A program made the translations under genes and the position numbers. Below the pieces are notes generated by a model, which saw nothing but the letters and a program-made list of their open reading frames with translations, ran no database searches and was not told the origin of the DNA. Shown in pieces: positions 1 through 8,199 of a stretch of 25,751 bases of DNA; positions within the stretch are counted from its first letter, which is position 1; each line of letters opens with the position of its first letter. This stretch comes from Bacillota bacterium (GTDB lineage: Bacteria > Bacillota > Clostridia > Acetivibrionales > DSM-1351). The stretch covers positions 1 to 25,751 of the forward strand of contig JAEZRV010000072.1 in the NCBI GenBank assembly GCA_023444055.1. The letters run 5' to 3'.

Positions 1-121
1 TTTGTCATGCAGTTTTCAAGGTTCATAAATATCTAAAATACATTTCTGCACTTTATTCTAAAAATAACATTTTAATACTTGACTTTTAATAGTTAGTCTT
101 CATTTATTTTTTGTATTTCTT
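1..121. other. Non-coding left edge, downstream of the short baseplate gene
   Basis: This AT-rich stretch follows the last gene of the baseplate group. I see no ORF and no clear hairpin plus T-run, so the transcript may continue beyond the window. Read on the minus strand, bases 24-1 contain CCTTGAAAACTGCATGACAA, which resembles the TTGAAAACTG-type sequence often found in rRNA operon leaders and spacers of Bacillota. That resemblance is from memory and is only suggestive. Confidence 0.4.
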
Positions 122-994
122 TCAACCTTCCACCTCGACAATCAATTCTTTTAATTTAATTAACTGGTAAGACTTAAGCTCAGGAGTGTCTAGGTCTAAT
201 CTAATTACATGGTCAACCCCAGTTATTCCCTCTACAAGATAGTACAAGTCAGAAGTATAAAGATTTCTTCCAATTGGCCATCCCTTTTTGTCAGCTCCAC
301 CACTTATTGGGTCGAGATATTTTGCTACCACTTCTTTAACAGTGTTTACAATTTTCTTGTCATTTGCTGCAATCTGCATTTTTATCCTGACTTCTTTGTA
401 ATCTGGATCTACAACATGAATACGATTTGTCAATAATTTGTGTGCTGATAAGTATTCCTTAACAAACTCCTTGATATCATTATGCATTTTCATAAATTTC
501 ATTTGTTCCTGTGTTACCGTAATTAGAATAATTGAAATGTGACCAAAACTTTCCTTCTCGGCTGTTGCAATATCTTCTAAATTTCTGTTTGTGTAGCATA
601 TTGTACGTAATGCAATATCTGGAAACACATCTATTAATCCTGGTTTTTCAATTACTGCTTTGTATGCAAGCTTTTCAAAATCATTTGCTGTAACAGCTCT
701 TGTACATTCTGAGAGTTGTTCTACACCACGACGGATTCCTGATGCAAGTTCTTCTCCATCATTTAATTTAATGCCTAACAATTCAATAAAACGCTGATAA
801 TTATCATCTGGTACTTGGTCAATACGATACATAACCATTTCACATAGCCAAGCAAACAACTCTATAAGAGTGATTCCGGGGTCTGATGGGTTATGATTAG
901 TCCATTCCGGATCATATATTGGTATCAGCGATTTAGCTTCCTTAACAAATTCTTCAAAATTGATCTTATCTAAGTTTGGTATTGGTAATGACAT
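122..994 (-). CDS. Short baseplate J/gp6-like protein (Afp12/Afp11 family), eCIS baseplate wedge
   Basis: This encodes a 290-residue baseplate wedge protein. The N-terminus carries the family pattern seen in eCIS and phage baseplate proteins: IPNLDKINFEEFVKEA, then PEWTNHNPSDPGITLIELFAW and YRIDQVPD (about residues 6-65). The C-terminal half has the baseplate-J-type ending, with DPISGGADKKGWPIGRNLY followed by LVEGITGVDHV. The start is ATG at 994 because AAAGGAGGAAG lies just upstream; a longer frame starting at 1081 would overlap the preceding gene and has no such site. It is the last gene in the window and lies 65 bases after the long baseplate gene. At 290 residues it is much shorter than typical Afp11/Afp12 proteins, apparently lacking the large middle domains. 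It would assemble with the long paralogue to form baseplate wedges around the spike. The role is inferred from family resemblance and position. Confidence 0.85.
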   Translation of the reverse strand: MSLPIPNLDKINFEEFVKEAKSLIPIYDPEWTNHNPSDPGITLIELFAWLCEMVMYRIDQVPDDNYQRFIELLGIKLNDGEELASGIRRGVEQLSECTRAVTANDFEKLAYKAVIEKPGLIDVFPDIALRTICYTNRNLEDIATAEKESFGHISIILITVTQEQMKFMKMHNDIKEFVKEYLSAHKLLTNRIHVVDPDYKEVRIKMQIAANDKKIVNTVKEVVAKYLDPISGGADKKGWPIGRNLYTSDLYYLVEGITGVDHVIRLDLDTPELKSYQLIKLKELIVEVEG

Positions 995-1059
995 ATTTCT
1001 TCCTCCTTTCATAAATTTTTCATAATGGATAAAACAAAACTTAAATACAAATAGTTTTA

Positions 1060-4000
1060 TTAATCCTCTTTTAATATGCAATAATCACATTTTTTTTCCT
1101 CTGATAAATTACTGATACTTTCTATATACTTTCTATCATCCTTTGAAATTTCTTTATAATGACAATCCGGTTTTATTCCAGTCAAATTATGAACTATTCC
1201 AGTATCTGTGTTTTGAAGGTATGGAAATACTAAATTAGGCTTTTTATTAATGAGATGGACACCACTATAAACAAGTTCGTCTTCTTCTAAGAAAATGTCT
1301 TCCGACCGTACTTCACGAATTTTTAACGACATGGTATTAGTGTATTCATCATTACGACTTAAATAAATATTTTCACCAGTCTCAAATACTGCCATTTTAA
1401 TGAAGAATGATGATGGACTTCCCTTCACTTCATTTAAGATATATGATCGTATAGTTAAATCTTTTGCTATTGGATCAACTATTTCAATGTCGGTTCCTAC
1501 CGGAAATACTTTCTCACCATTATAACTGCATTTACATTCCTCAAGATTGCAACTAGTTAAATGATATTCTAATGCATCTCCATCAGCAGTTTTTAACTCT
1601 AGGACATCACCATCTACAGACACAATAACCAACTTCTGCGTTTTATAATTCCTGTATTTGAGTAGTATCTCATCATCTTCTCTGAAACCTCTTATCCACA
1701 ATGTGTTTACATCTTTATTCGCCTGAATTTTTTTTGCTAGAGCAAATACAATTCTATTGTCACTGCTTATTACAGCACTATATCTAGGATAAGTTATCGC
1801 TGGCTTGTAAGTACCCTCTTTCTGTGTTTGCAAGCTAAGGGTATAGCACTGGACTGATGACTTTACTGTGATATTCTTTATGTAATCTACTCCCTTTGTG
1901 TTTCTTATTTCAGAACTAATCTCAGAAATATATACATTCTTTCCAAGTTTCCATCCTTTTCTATCTTGTCCACCATTAAGAGGGTCTAAAAATTGCTTTA
2001 GATTATCAATAATACGACCCTCGATTATTTTCCCAGACTCAGGAGTAGTATATTCAACATCTGCCTCAATCCCAACACGTATATAATCAGGACCTATCAC
2101 CTCAATCTTTGAACCGTTCTCTGTATTTAATACAGATGAAATCCTTTCTAATAGATATTCATCAATTTCGTTCAACAGTTCTTGACTTGGTACAGGCTTG
2201 GGATCTTTATACTCAGGGACAACAATAACAATGGCTCTTCCAGGTGCAAAATCTAGTTCCCTATCCATAGTAGGGAAACACTTTACTAATGCAATTTTAG
2301 GAGCCACTTCACGAACAAGCCACTCAATGTCCTCGCAGGTTACACCTCTCCCCCTATTTTTCAACGTATAAGGTCCTCGGGCTTTTGCATCTTCGAGTTC
2401 TTCTTGATCAAAACCTCCGTCAGCTGCAACAGGATTACTTGCAGAATCAATTCCAGGTATACTATCCCATATTTTAGTTATTGTTCCTGCTCCTACATTT
2501 CCTAAAGCTCCACCACCATGCTTATAATCAGACCTTATATTGTCAGTTCCTGCTGGTGGAATCATTCCATTTACTCCATCTCCAAAGGTCAACAGTCCAC
2601 TTTCCGAATCCAACATATAATGCCTGCTGTCTGCTTTTGAGACAGAAAAAGTCTGTACTTCCTCCCAAGTTACCCACTCATCTCGCCCTAAAGTCTCCTG
2701 TATTTTTACAACCTGCCCTGATAAAACCGGAGTAAGTGAAAATTCAAAGGTCTGGCTTGGCTCTCCATTACTTGAACCCAATATTTCTCCCTGCAATGTA
2801 TTAGAGTTACCAGCCCATACAGCATTTAAATGGATTGCTTTTATTTTTGGATATACTTTATAGCCTCCTTCTTCCAATCTGGCACGTATCCAGTATCGTT
2901 TACTCCCAAAAATTGCACACATTTCTGCATCAGAAGGCATATTAATCTGCAGTATTTCTCTGCGTGTAAAGTCACGTATAGAATCATTTACACTTAATGT
3001 AAGCCAACTTCTGCCATTCCAATACTCCCATGCTACAATAGGATTTTTTCCAATTTGGTTTCCTGTCAGCGGGAAAAAGATTGAAAGAGGTAAGCTGCTT
3101 ATATCTTGGTCAAAAGCTAAATATATTGTTGGCTCTTTATCATCACAAGCAGAAAACATCTCAAAAGGTATAGGTTTATCTCGATTACACTCATCGGTCC
3201 TATCGGACATAATAAAGTTGTTTTCTGCAACTACTAAATTAGGATTTATACCACCTGAAGCACTGTAGCTATATTTTATTTTCATTTCCTTTATTTGAGG
3301 CGGGTTAAAAGTAGCCTTTATTAATACAGCCTTTTGAACAGTTGCTTTATCTATTGTTCCTGCATCAGCATAATCCACATAGCTATCCTCACCATAGTTG
3401 CCTTCGACTATTCTGAATCGTATCCAGTAATTCTCTTGACCATTAACAATGCAGGATTCTAAATCTTCTGGGCACTTAAATTTTATTAAACTTTCCTTAA
3501 ATTTTCCGTCTTCCCCAATTTCCCCGACCTTTGTAAACGCTTCTGTTTGATCCTCTATATTTTTTCTCACCATTTTTCCCAAATATCCCAACTCATACCA
3601 TTTGGTTCCATTCCAATATTCCAGACTTAATTTAATATCTTCAGAGAATTGAACGGCTTTATTTGAAATACTTACGTCAATTTCAATATTCGCATTTTTT
3701 TTAGAAAAAGCTTCTTTACTTGCAATATAAAAAGTATCATTAAATGCTGGTCTTTCTCCAAATGGCTTAAAATCCTTTGTCAAATCAAGTGGGTAATAAT
3801 TGAAAAGAGCCACATTCGGAATAAGCGGTTCAGATGTAATAGTTCTGTCTATTTTTATATCTGTCACCGTAGGTATTAAACTCTCATCTTTTAAACTGGT
3901 TTTTAAATCTGCATAAATCCAATGCTGACTCCAGCTTTTATGTGCTCCGCTTCTGGTATAGCTTGATATTTCCTTCGGCTTCATTTCTGGTATATTGGGA

Positions 4001-4773
4001 AATGAAAACTCGTTACTCGTTAATAACGAAATCTCACTATGTTTTAGAGTTTTACTGTCAAAGTGTTTTCCCTCAGTTAATATTTGGGGATTTCCCTCTC
4101 CGTCAAAGTAATACCATTGAATTTTTATTCCATTTTCAGATGAACTCTGATCATCCTTTGAATTTTTAGGTTCAGGTATGATCATATCCATATTTACTGT
4201 AACAGTTGATCCTTTTAAACCTAACAAATCATCCCCTATGTATAAGCGATGAACAATTTGTTTATCACCAAGAAACAATGTAGCCTCTTTTCCAGTTGGT
4301 ACTTCTTCAAACAAAAAATTAAAGTTGCTCCATTGATCTTCCGCTGGTTCAACGCTTATTGCTTCAACAAATTTTGGTTTTATTACTGTAAGGTCACTTT
4401 CCGTTTCAAAAATAACCTCTTCCTGATTGTCCGGCTGCGCTGAAACTTTTGTACATGCTGGAACAAAACCTTCAGTTTCATAGTCCTTTTTCAAATTAAA
4501 CACTATTGGAGCCTTTGCTACACGCGGAGGTGTTGGGCTTACTCCTATCATGTTTAAAAATGCTATATAATTCTTTTCCGGAGCCTGGTTAAGTGCATCA
4601 ATTACATGTCCCGTCATATTTGAAAAAATATGCACAAGAGCATCTATCTGCTTGTCTGACTTTATTTCATTAACATCTTCAAACTCTGGGCAATATTCAA
4701 GTATAAGCCTCTTGAGTTCCTCAGCCAAATCCTCTTGGCTACGCTGATCAATTTTTGGTAAAATATTCGTCAT
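1060..4773 (-). CDS. Large baseplate J/gp6-like assembly protein (Afp11-like)
   Basis: This 1237-residue protein is the main baseplate wedge component. The N-terminus (LPKIDQRSQEDLAEELKRLI, then ALVHIFSNMTGHVIDALNQAP and FLNMIGV) matches the first helical module of eCIS baseplate proteins. Two modules with YWNGTKWYELG and YWNGRSWLTL, each followed by YWIR(F/A)R, look like duplicated beta domains (about residues 410-480 and 620-670). The baseplate J motif DYKHGGGALGNVGAGTIT lies near residue 745, and DPLNGGQDRKGWKLGKNVY near 930 repeats the motif seen in the short paralogue. The last 150 residues carry Cys clusters (CNLEECKC and a terminal CDYC), which are unusual for a wedge protein. The gene starts on the overlapping TAATG of the gp25-like gene, implying translational coupling. 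Confidence 0.9.
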   Translation of the reverse strand: MTNILPKIDQRSQEDLAEELKRLILEYCPEFEDVNEIKSDKQIDALVHIFSNMTGHVIDALNQAPEKNYIAFLNMIGVSPTPPRVAKAPIVFNLKKDYETEGFVPACTKVSAQPDNQEEVIFETESDLTVIKPKFVEAISVEPAEDQWSNFNFLFEEVPTGKEATLFLGDKQIVHRLYIGDDLLGLKGSTVTVNMDMIIPEPKNSKDDQSSSENGIKIQWYYFDGEGNPQILTEGKHFDSKTLKHSEISLLTSNEFSFPNIPEMKPKEISSYTRSGAHKSWSQHWIYADLKTSLKDESLIPTVTDIKIDRTITSEPLIPNVALFNYYPLDLTKDFKPFGERPAFNDTFYIASKEAFSKKNANIEIDVSISNKAVQFSEDIKLSLEYWNGTKWYELGYLGKMVRKNIEDQTEAFTKVGEIGEDGKFKESLIKFKCPEDLESCIVNGQENYWIRFRIVEGNYGEDSYVDYADAGTIDKATVQKAVLIKATFNPPQIKEMKIKYSYSASGGINPNLVVAENNFIMSDRTDECNRDKPIPFEMFSACDDKEPTIYLAFDQDISSLPLSIFFPLTGNQIGKNPIVAWEYWNGRSWLTLSVNDSIRDFTRREILQINMPSDAEMCAIFGSKRYWIRARLEEGGYKVYPKIKAIHLNAVWAGNSNTLQGEILGSSNGEPSQTFEFSLTPVLSGQVVKIQETLGRDEWVTWEEVQTFSVSKADSRHYMLDSESGLLTFGDGVNGMIPPAGTDNIRSDYKHGGGALGNVGAGTITKIWDSIPGIDSASNPVAADGGFDQEELEDAKARGPYTLKNRGRGVTCEDIEWLVREVAPKIALVKCFPTMDRELDFAPGRAIVIVVPEYKDPKPVPSQELLNEIDEYLLERISSVLNTENGSKIEVIGPDYIRVGIEADVEYTTPESGKIIEGRIIDNLKQFLDPLNGGQDRKGWKLGKNVYISEISSEIRNTKGVDYIKNITVKSSVQCYTLSLQTQKEGTYKPAITYPRYSAVISSDNRIVFALAKKIQANKDVNTLWIRGFREDDEILLKYRNYKTQKLVIVSVDGDVLELKTADGDALEYHLTSCNLEECKCSYNGEKVFPVGTDIEIVDPIAKDLTIRSYILNEVKGSPSSFFIKMAVFETGENIYLSRNDEYTNTMSLKIREVRSEDIFLEEDELVYSGVHLINKKPNLVFPYLQNTDTGIVHNLTGIKPDCHYKEISKDDRKYIESISNLSEEKKCDYCILKED

Positions 4774-5180
4774 TATTTTCCCACACTTTCAAGATAAAAT
4801 GGATAAACAAGGTTTTCTTTACTATTACTACTCTTAACTGTATATTCAATAAAAATTTCCATAGTTGTACTATCTGGTCTAACATTTGTACTTACATCAG
4901 AAACTTTAATACGTGGTTCCCACTTCATCAAAGCCTCTTCAACATAGTTTTGAATTAGTGTTGCAGTTCCCATATCATTAGAAGCAAAAACCATTTCGTT
5001 TAGGCGGCAGCCAAAATCAGGGCGCATAACGCGTTCTCCTATTGCAGTCCCTAGAATGAGTATAATTGATTCTTTGATAGAGTCATTCCCTGCAGAAGTA
5101 CATATTTTAGATTTTTTTACTGAAATGGGAAACTTTAACCCCTGTCCTAAAAAATCAATAACTTCCATAATAACTATCAT
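4773..5180 (-). CDS. gp25-like baseplate protein (Afp9-like)
   Basis: This 131-135 residue protein belongs to the T4 gp25/lysozyme-like baseplate family, which bridges the inner baseplate and the first sheath ring. Visible features are the early FLGQGLKFPISV segment, a helix with SIKESIILILGTAIGERVMRPDFGC (ERVMRPDFGC is the family signature), and a C-terminal beta segment with EPRIKVSDVS and FIEYTV. There are two possible starts. The ATG at 5180 sits directly against AAAGGA with no spacer. The ATG at 5168 (MEVIDF) has a spacer of about 12 bases and matches the usual family start better. The stop overlaps the start of the large baseplate gene by one base. I am confident in the family and uncertain about the exact start. 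Confidence 0.9.
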   Translation of the reverse strand: MIVIMEVIDFLGQGLKFPISVKKSKICTSAGNDSIKESIILILGTAIGERVMRPDFGCRLNEMVFASNDMGTATLIQNYVEEALMKWEPRIKVSDVSTNVRPDSTTMEIFIEYTVKSSNSKENLVYPFYLESVGK

Positions 5181-5293
5181 TCCTTTCGATGTGCTAAATG
5201 CACAAAAAATGGTAAAACCATAGTTGTGTATACAATGTCTTTATCTGCATACATTAATTAAAAAGTGTATGGGCATTGCTTGATTGCTCGAAT

Positions 5294-5337
5294 AATGCGA
5301 AGAGGACGATGAATGCACAGAATGTAAACTTCGCATT
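5294..5337 (-). other. Inverted repeat just after the PAAR stop codon
   Basis: AATGCGAAG at 5294-5302 and CTTCGCATT at 5329-5337 are perfect 9-bp complements around a 26-base loop, starting two bases after the PAAR stop. No T-run follows on the minus strand, so it does not look like a simple intrinsic terminator. It may protect the 3' end or tune expression of the downstream baseplate genes. A second small stem (ATGGT/ACCAT) lies near 5210-5222. The 158-base gap holding them is otherwise featureless. Confidence 0.5.
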
Positions 5338-5338
5338 G

Positions 5339-5734
5339 CTACCCTCCAATTGTAACTGTTCCAACTGCAACAACTTTACCAACCGGTAAGTCTGACGGGT
5401 CATTACAAGTCATTGCCATATCACCATTTCTTGCAGCCATTTTGCCATTTATTTTAACAGTAGTACTTCCCATCTTGATTGTGCCCTTATTTGATGGCGC
5501 TTTTTGAAATGGTCCGCCTTGTGGCACATGTGCTGGTGTATTGGTAGCAGTTGAATCAACCGTTGCTGCAGGTTTACCCATAATTTTCACATCGCTGCTG
5601 AGTCCTCCATCAATTATTCCTGTAAATGGATGTGGCAAAGGTGTGGGAACAGTACCTGATCCAACCGGAATCAGTATAATATGAGTATCTGTTGCCATAA
5701 TACGATCTCCTTGTTTTGCTGCTGGTTGTCCCAT
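5339..5734 (-). CDS. PAAR-domain spike tip protein (Afp10-like)
   Basis: This 131-residue protein is the PAAR tip that caps the central spike and gives the puncturing apex. It begins MGQPAAKQGDRIMATDTHI, typical of the compact PAAR beta hairpins. It has the middle segment GLSSDVKIMGKPAATVDS and the C-terminal repeats GTIKMGSTTVKINGKMAARNGD and PVGKVVAVGTVTIGG. Alternating Gly, Pro and Val and repeated (V/I)KI(N/M)GK(P/M)AA motifs are characteristic. A good AAGGAG lies seven bases before the ATG. No C-terminal extension is present, so this is a bare tip without a fused toxin. It lies 80 bases after the spike gpV-like gene, as in Afp and PVC clusters. Confidence 0.92.
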   Translation of the reverse strand: MGQPAAKQGDRIMATDTHIILIPVGSGTVPTPLPHPFTGIIDGGLSSDVKIMGKPAATVDSTATNTPAHVPQGGPFQKAPSNKGTIKMGSTTVKINGKMAARNGDMAMTCNDPSDLPVGKVVAVGTVTIGG

Positions 5735-5814
5735 TCCAATCTCCTTTCTTCTTAGTAGATTATTGATATAAGTAAAAATTTATAAATGAACTTTACAATT
5801 ACTTTTATCAGTCA

Positions 5815-6534
5815 CTAATTGATAGCTACTGTAGCACCTTTAATAGTCATATTCGCAGAAGCCTTTATTTCCATTCCGGCTGATGCTTCCATCTTGGTAT
5901 CTGCGGATGACTTAATCTCAATATTCTTAGCACTCAATGCCAGTTTTCCTTTTGGGGCATTTAATTCAATGTCCTTTTCTGAAGTTATAGTCACTTTATT
6001 ATCTTTAGTGCTGATAACTATTGAATTTTTTCCCGATTTGTCTATAATGCTTAAAGTCTCTGAACCATTTTTATCATTCATCTCGATAATTTGTCCTTTT
6101 GCAGACTTTATCAAAATTTTCTCTTCATCTTTTTTATCAAAGAGCTGTATTGTATGACCACTACGGGATTTTATTATTCTTGTGTCGTTCTTTCCATCGC
6201 TATTGGTTTCAGGAGGTGCGTCCTTTCCATTCCAAAGAGCTCCTATAATAAATGGTTTATTTACATCACCATTTTCAAAAGCCACCAGCACCTCATCATC
6301 TACTTCAGGAAGGAAGAATGCACCTCTTTCTTTTCCTGCCATAAATGAAGCAAGTCTGGCCCAGTTGGATTCTTTCATACCTAATAAGGGTATTTTTACC
6401 TTTACAAGTCCAGGTCCGGGTTTCTCTGAATCATTTGCAGAGTCATTATTAATGACCACACCTACCATGACCCCAAATAGCTTTCCATTTTCATTTATAT
6501 AATTAGTAAAATTCGTAATACTAATATCACTCAT
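5815..6534 (-). CDS. Spike protein, gpV/VgrG C-terminal part (Afp8 C-terminal-like)
   Basis: This 239-residue protein is the second half of a split VgrG-like spike. Residues about 15-105 form the gp5 OB-fold region, with FGVMVGVVINN, PGLVKVKIPLLG, WARLASFMAGKERGAFFLPEVDDEVLVAFE and KPFIIGALWNG. After that the sequence becomes a repetitive beta needle: GHTIQLFDKKDEEKILI, GQIIEMNDKNG, then IEIKSSADTKMEAS-type repeats ending in MTIKGATVAIN. This would build the trimeric needle below the hub and receive the PAAR tip. The ATG overlaps the stop of the gpD-like gene in an ATGA junction, implying coupled synthesis of the two spike halves in similar amounts. Confidence 0.92.
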   Translation of the reverse strand: MSDISITNFTNYINENGKLFGVMVGVVINNDSANDSEKPGPGLVKVKIPLLGMKESNWARLASFMAGKERGAFFLPEVDDEVLVAFENGDVNKPFIIGALWNGKDAPPETNSDGKNDTRIIKSRSGHTIQLFDKKDEEKILIKSAKGQIIEMNDKNGSETLSIIDKSGKNSIVISTKDNKVTITSEKDIELNAPKGKLALSAKNIEIKSSADTKMEASAGMEIKASANMTIKGATVAIN

Positions 6535-7574
6535 ATTCCAGTCCTCTTCACTTTGAATATTGTTGTATACCCACTTTTATCTATGTTATGTATAGTTGAA
6601 ACAATGTAATATGTTCCACTAAAGCGTTCATCTATTCCAAGTAATTTAACTGATTTGCCTGCTCTCAAGCGTGAATCCCCCCAACACTTTCCTTCACCTG
6701 TAATAAATTCATCCAGAAGGTTATTATATTGGGCAATAGCAGCACTTTTTGCCTCATTCATATCAACCAAATTCTCAACCCATACAGCTACTGGAGATGC
6801 TTCTACAGCTTTTGTTGAAAGCTCGAAGCCTGATTCTTTCCCACCCATTTTGGTGGATTCGTCTCCCTTTTTTGCAGTAGACTCTATTTCCTTTTTCTCC
6901 TTAACATCCCATCCTCGTACCACAACCTCGCTGCCACGACTTAATACTTTTAGTTCCAGATTAAGTTCTTCAAACTCTTTTCTATAGTTCATATCAATTT
7001 CAGGTGATTTAGAAATACGAGATTTTACAAAAAAGAACTTTTTATCTTCAACATACATGTCATAATTCAGATACTCAGCTTTCTTTAATAGGAACTCATA
7101 ATTGCTTTGATTATTCTGAAATATGTATGGGTAAACCGTTTTTGAATCGTCGATATTAGGCGTTAAACCATGCTCCTTTGCAATCTCAGAAGCAATGTCA
7201 CTGTATTTTTTTTTCGTAAAGACTTTATTTCTTGTACCCATACGAAGTTTATGCAGAAAATCATATCCACGAATTTCCAAAACTGAATGTTTACCTAAAT
7301 TAGCACATAAGGATGTAATTTCACCGCTAACAATATTTTCAACCTTATCTATTCCTATTGATATAGCAACCTTATCCCCTGGCTTTAAAGTCTTTAAATC
7401 TATTCCTCTCCATTTTCCCTTATCACTATCAATCATATTAATCTGAATACAGAACATAGTTGGAAGATTGATTTCGTCCTCTATAGTTATGGACTCAATT
7501 GCAGACTTTAATTCCGGTGAAAAATCAGTACCGTTAAGCTTAACTTTATAATTTGCAACTCTAACATCACTCAT
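6531..7574 (-). CDS. Spike hub protein, phage late control D/VgrG N-terminal part (Afp8 N-terminal-like)
   Basis: This 347-residue protein matches the gpD/gp27-like half of VgrG, which forms the trimeric hub between tube and needle. Features include VANYKVKLNGTDFSPELKSAI at the N-terminus, DKVAISIGIDKVENIVSGEIT, the family segment SVLEIRGYDFLHKLRMGTRNKVF, and NQSNYEFLLKKAEYLNYDMYVEDKKFFF (about residues 155-180). The C-terminus holds GKCWGDSRLRAGKSVKLLGIDERFSGTYYIVSTIHNID, the usual ending of gpD-like proteins. In Afp and PVC the hub and needle are one polypeptide; here they are two genes with a 4-base overlap. The gene begins 10 bases after the LysM gene. Confidence 0.92.
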   Translation of the reverse strand: MSDVRVANYKVKLNGTDFSPELKSAIESITIEDEINLPTMFCIQINMIDSDKGKWRGIDLKTLKPGDKVAISIGIDKVENIVSGEITSLCANLGKHSVLEIRGYDFLHKLRMGTRNKVFTKKKYSDIASEIAKEHGLTPNIDDSKTVYPYIFQNNQSNYEFLLKKAEYLNYDMYVEDKKFFFVKSRISKSPEIDMNYRKEFEELNLELKVLSRGSEVVVRGWDVKEKKEIESTAKKGDESTKMGGKESGFELSTKAVEASPVAVWVENLVDMNEAKSAAIAQYNNLLDEFITGEGKCWGDSRLRAGKSVKLLGIDERFSGTYYIVSTIHNIDKSGYTTIFKVKRTGI

Positions 7575-7584
7575 TTAATTGCAC

Positions 7585-8199
7585 CTATATATCTGGTATT
7601 ACCAGAGTCCTTCCAAAATCATTTTTACTTGGAAAGTTAAATGGATTGGCAATCTTGTTAAGCTTTGCAATTTCACGCCATTGAGAAGGGTCTCTCAGTG
7701 CTTGATTTGCTATCAAATCAAGCCTATCTCCGCTTTTAACTGTCCATAGCTTTCTACAAGCCTGTAAGCCTTTATCCTCTTCTACCTTCATTTTAAGTTG
7801 TTCAGTTTCAAATGTGATATCAAGTGTAGATCTTACAGGGACTCCGTTTGATCGAAACATGGTAAACTTCTGATTAACTTTTTTAAGTATTCCACGGTAG
7901 GTGAATCCTCCCCATATAAACAGGCATGTTGGTGGTTTCTTTGTGCTTTTTCCGCTAACTGTTGGATATAACAAGCTGGTTACTTTAACTGTTTCTTTTC
8001 TAACATCTGTACCTTTTTCGTATGTATCATAGAATAGTGTTACATTGAAATCAGGTATTTCTGTTTTTACAAATTGCTTTTTTGAATCTTCTCCAGTGTA
8101 AGTTGCTTCAAAAGAAATAGTATATTCATTTGGGTTAAACATTACTTCAATTGGTGCTCCTCCACCTTCTAGTGGAATAATTTTTGCTTTTTCTGCCAT
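7585..8199 (-). CDS. LysM-domain tube/hub adaptor (Afp7-like)
   Basis: This 204-residue protein corresponds to Afp7/gp53-like adaptors that sit between tube and spike hub. The first part, with IPLEGGGAPIEVMFNPNEYTISF, and the middle, with LFYDTYEKGTDVRKETVKVTSLLYP and CLFIWGGFTYRGILKKVNQKFTMFRSNGVPVRSTLDITFE, are typical of the CIS LysM protein. The C-terminal LysM module (about residues 148-204) reads WTVKSGDRLDLIANQALRDP, then WREIAKLNKIANPF and LVIPDI. The start ATG overlaps the stop of the Asn-rich gene as TAATG, so the two are probably translationally coupled. In phage and eCIS LysM proteins this domain acts in assembly and need not bind peptidoglycan. Confidence 0.92.
   Translation of the reverse strand: MAEKAKIIPLEGGGAPIEVMFNPNEYTISFEATYTGEDSKKQFVKTEIPDFNVTLFYDTYEKGTDVRKETVKVTSLLYPTVSGKSTKKPPTCLFIWGGFTYRGILKKVNQKFTMFRSNGVPVRSTLDITFETEQLKMKVEEDKGLQACRKLWTVKSGDRLDLIANQALRDPSQWREIAKLNKIANPFNFPSKNDFGRTLVIPDI

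Noticed and set aside
122..1081. Longer 319-residue version of the short baseplate protein
   Set aside because: The extra 29 N-terminal residues overlap the preceding gene and are not family-like; AAAGGAGG supports the ATG at 994.
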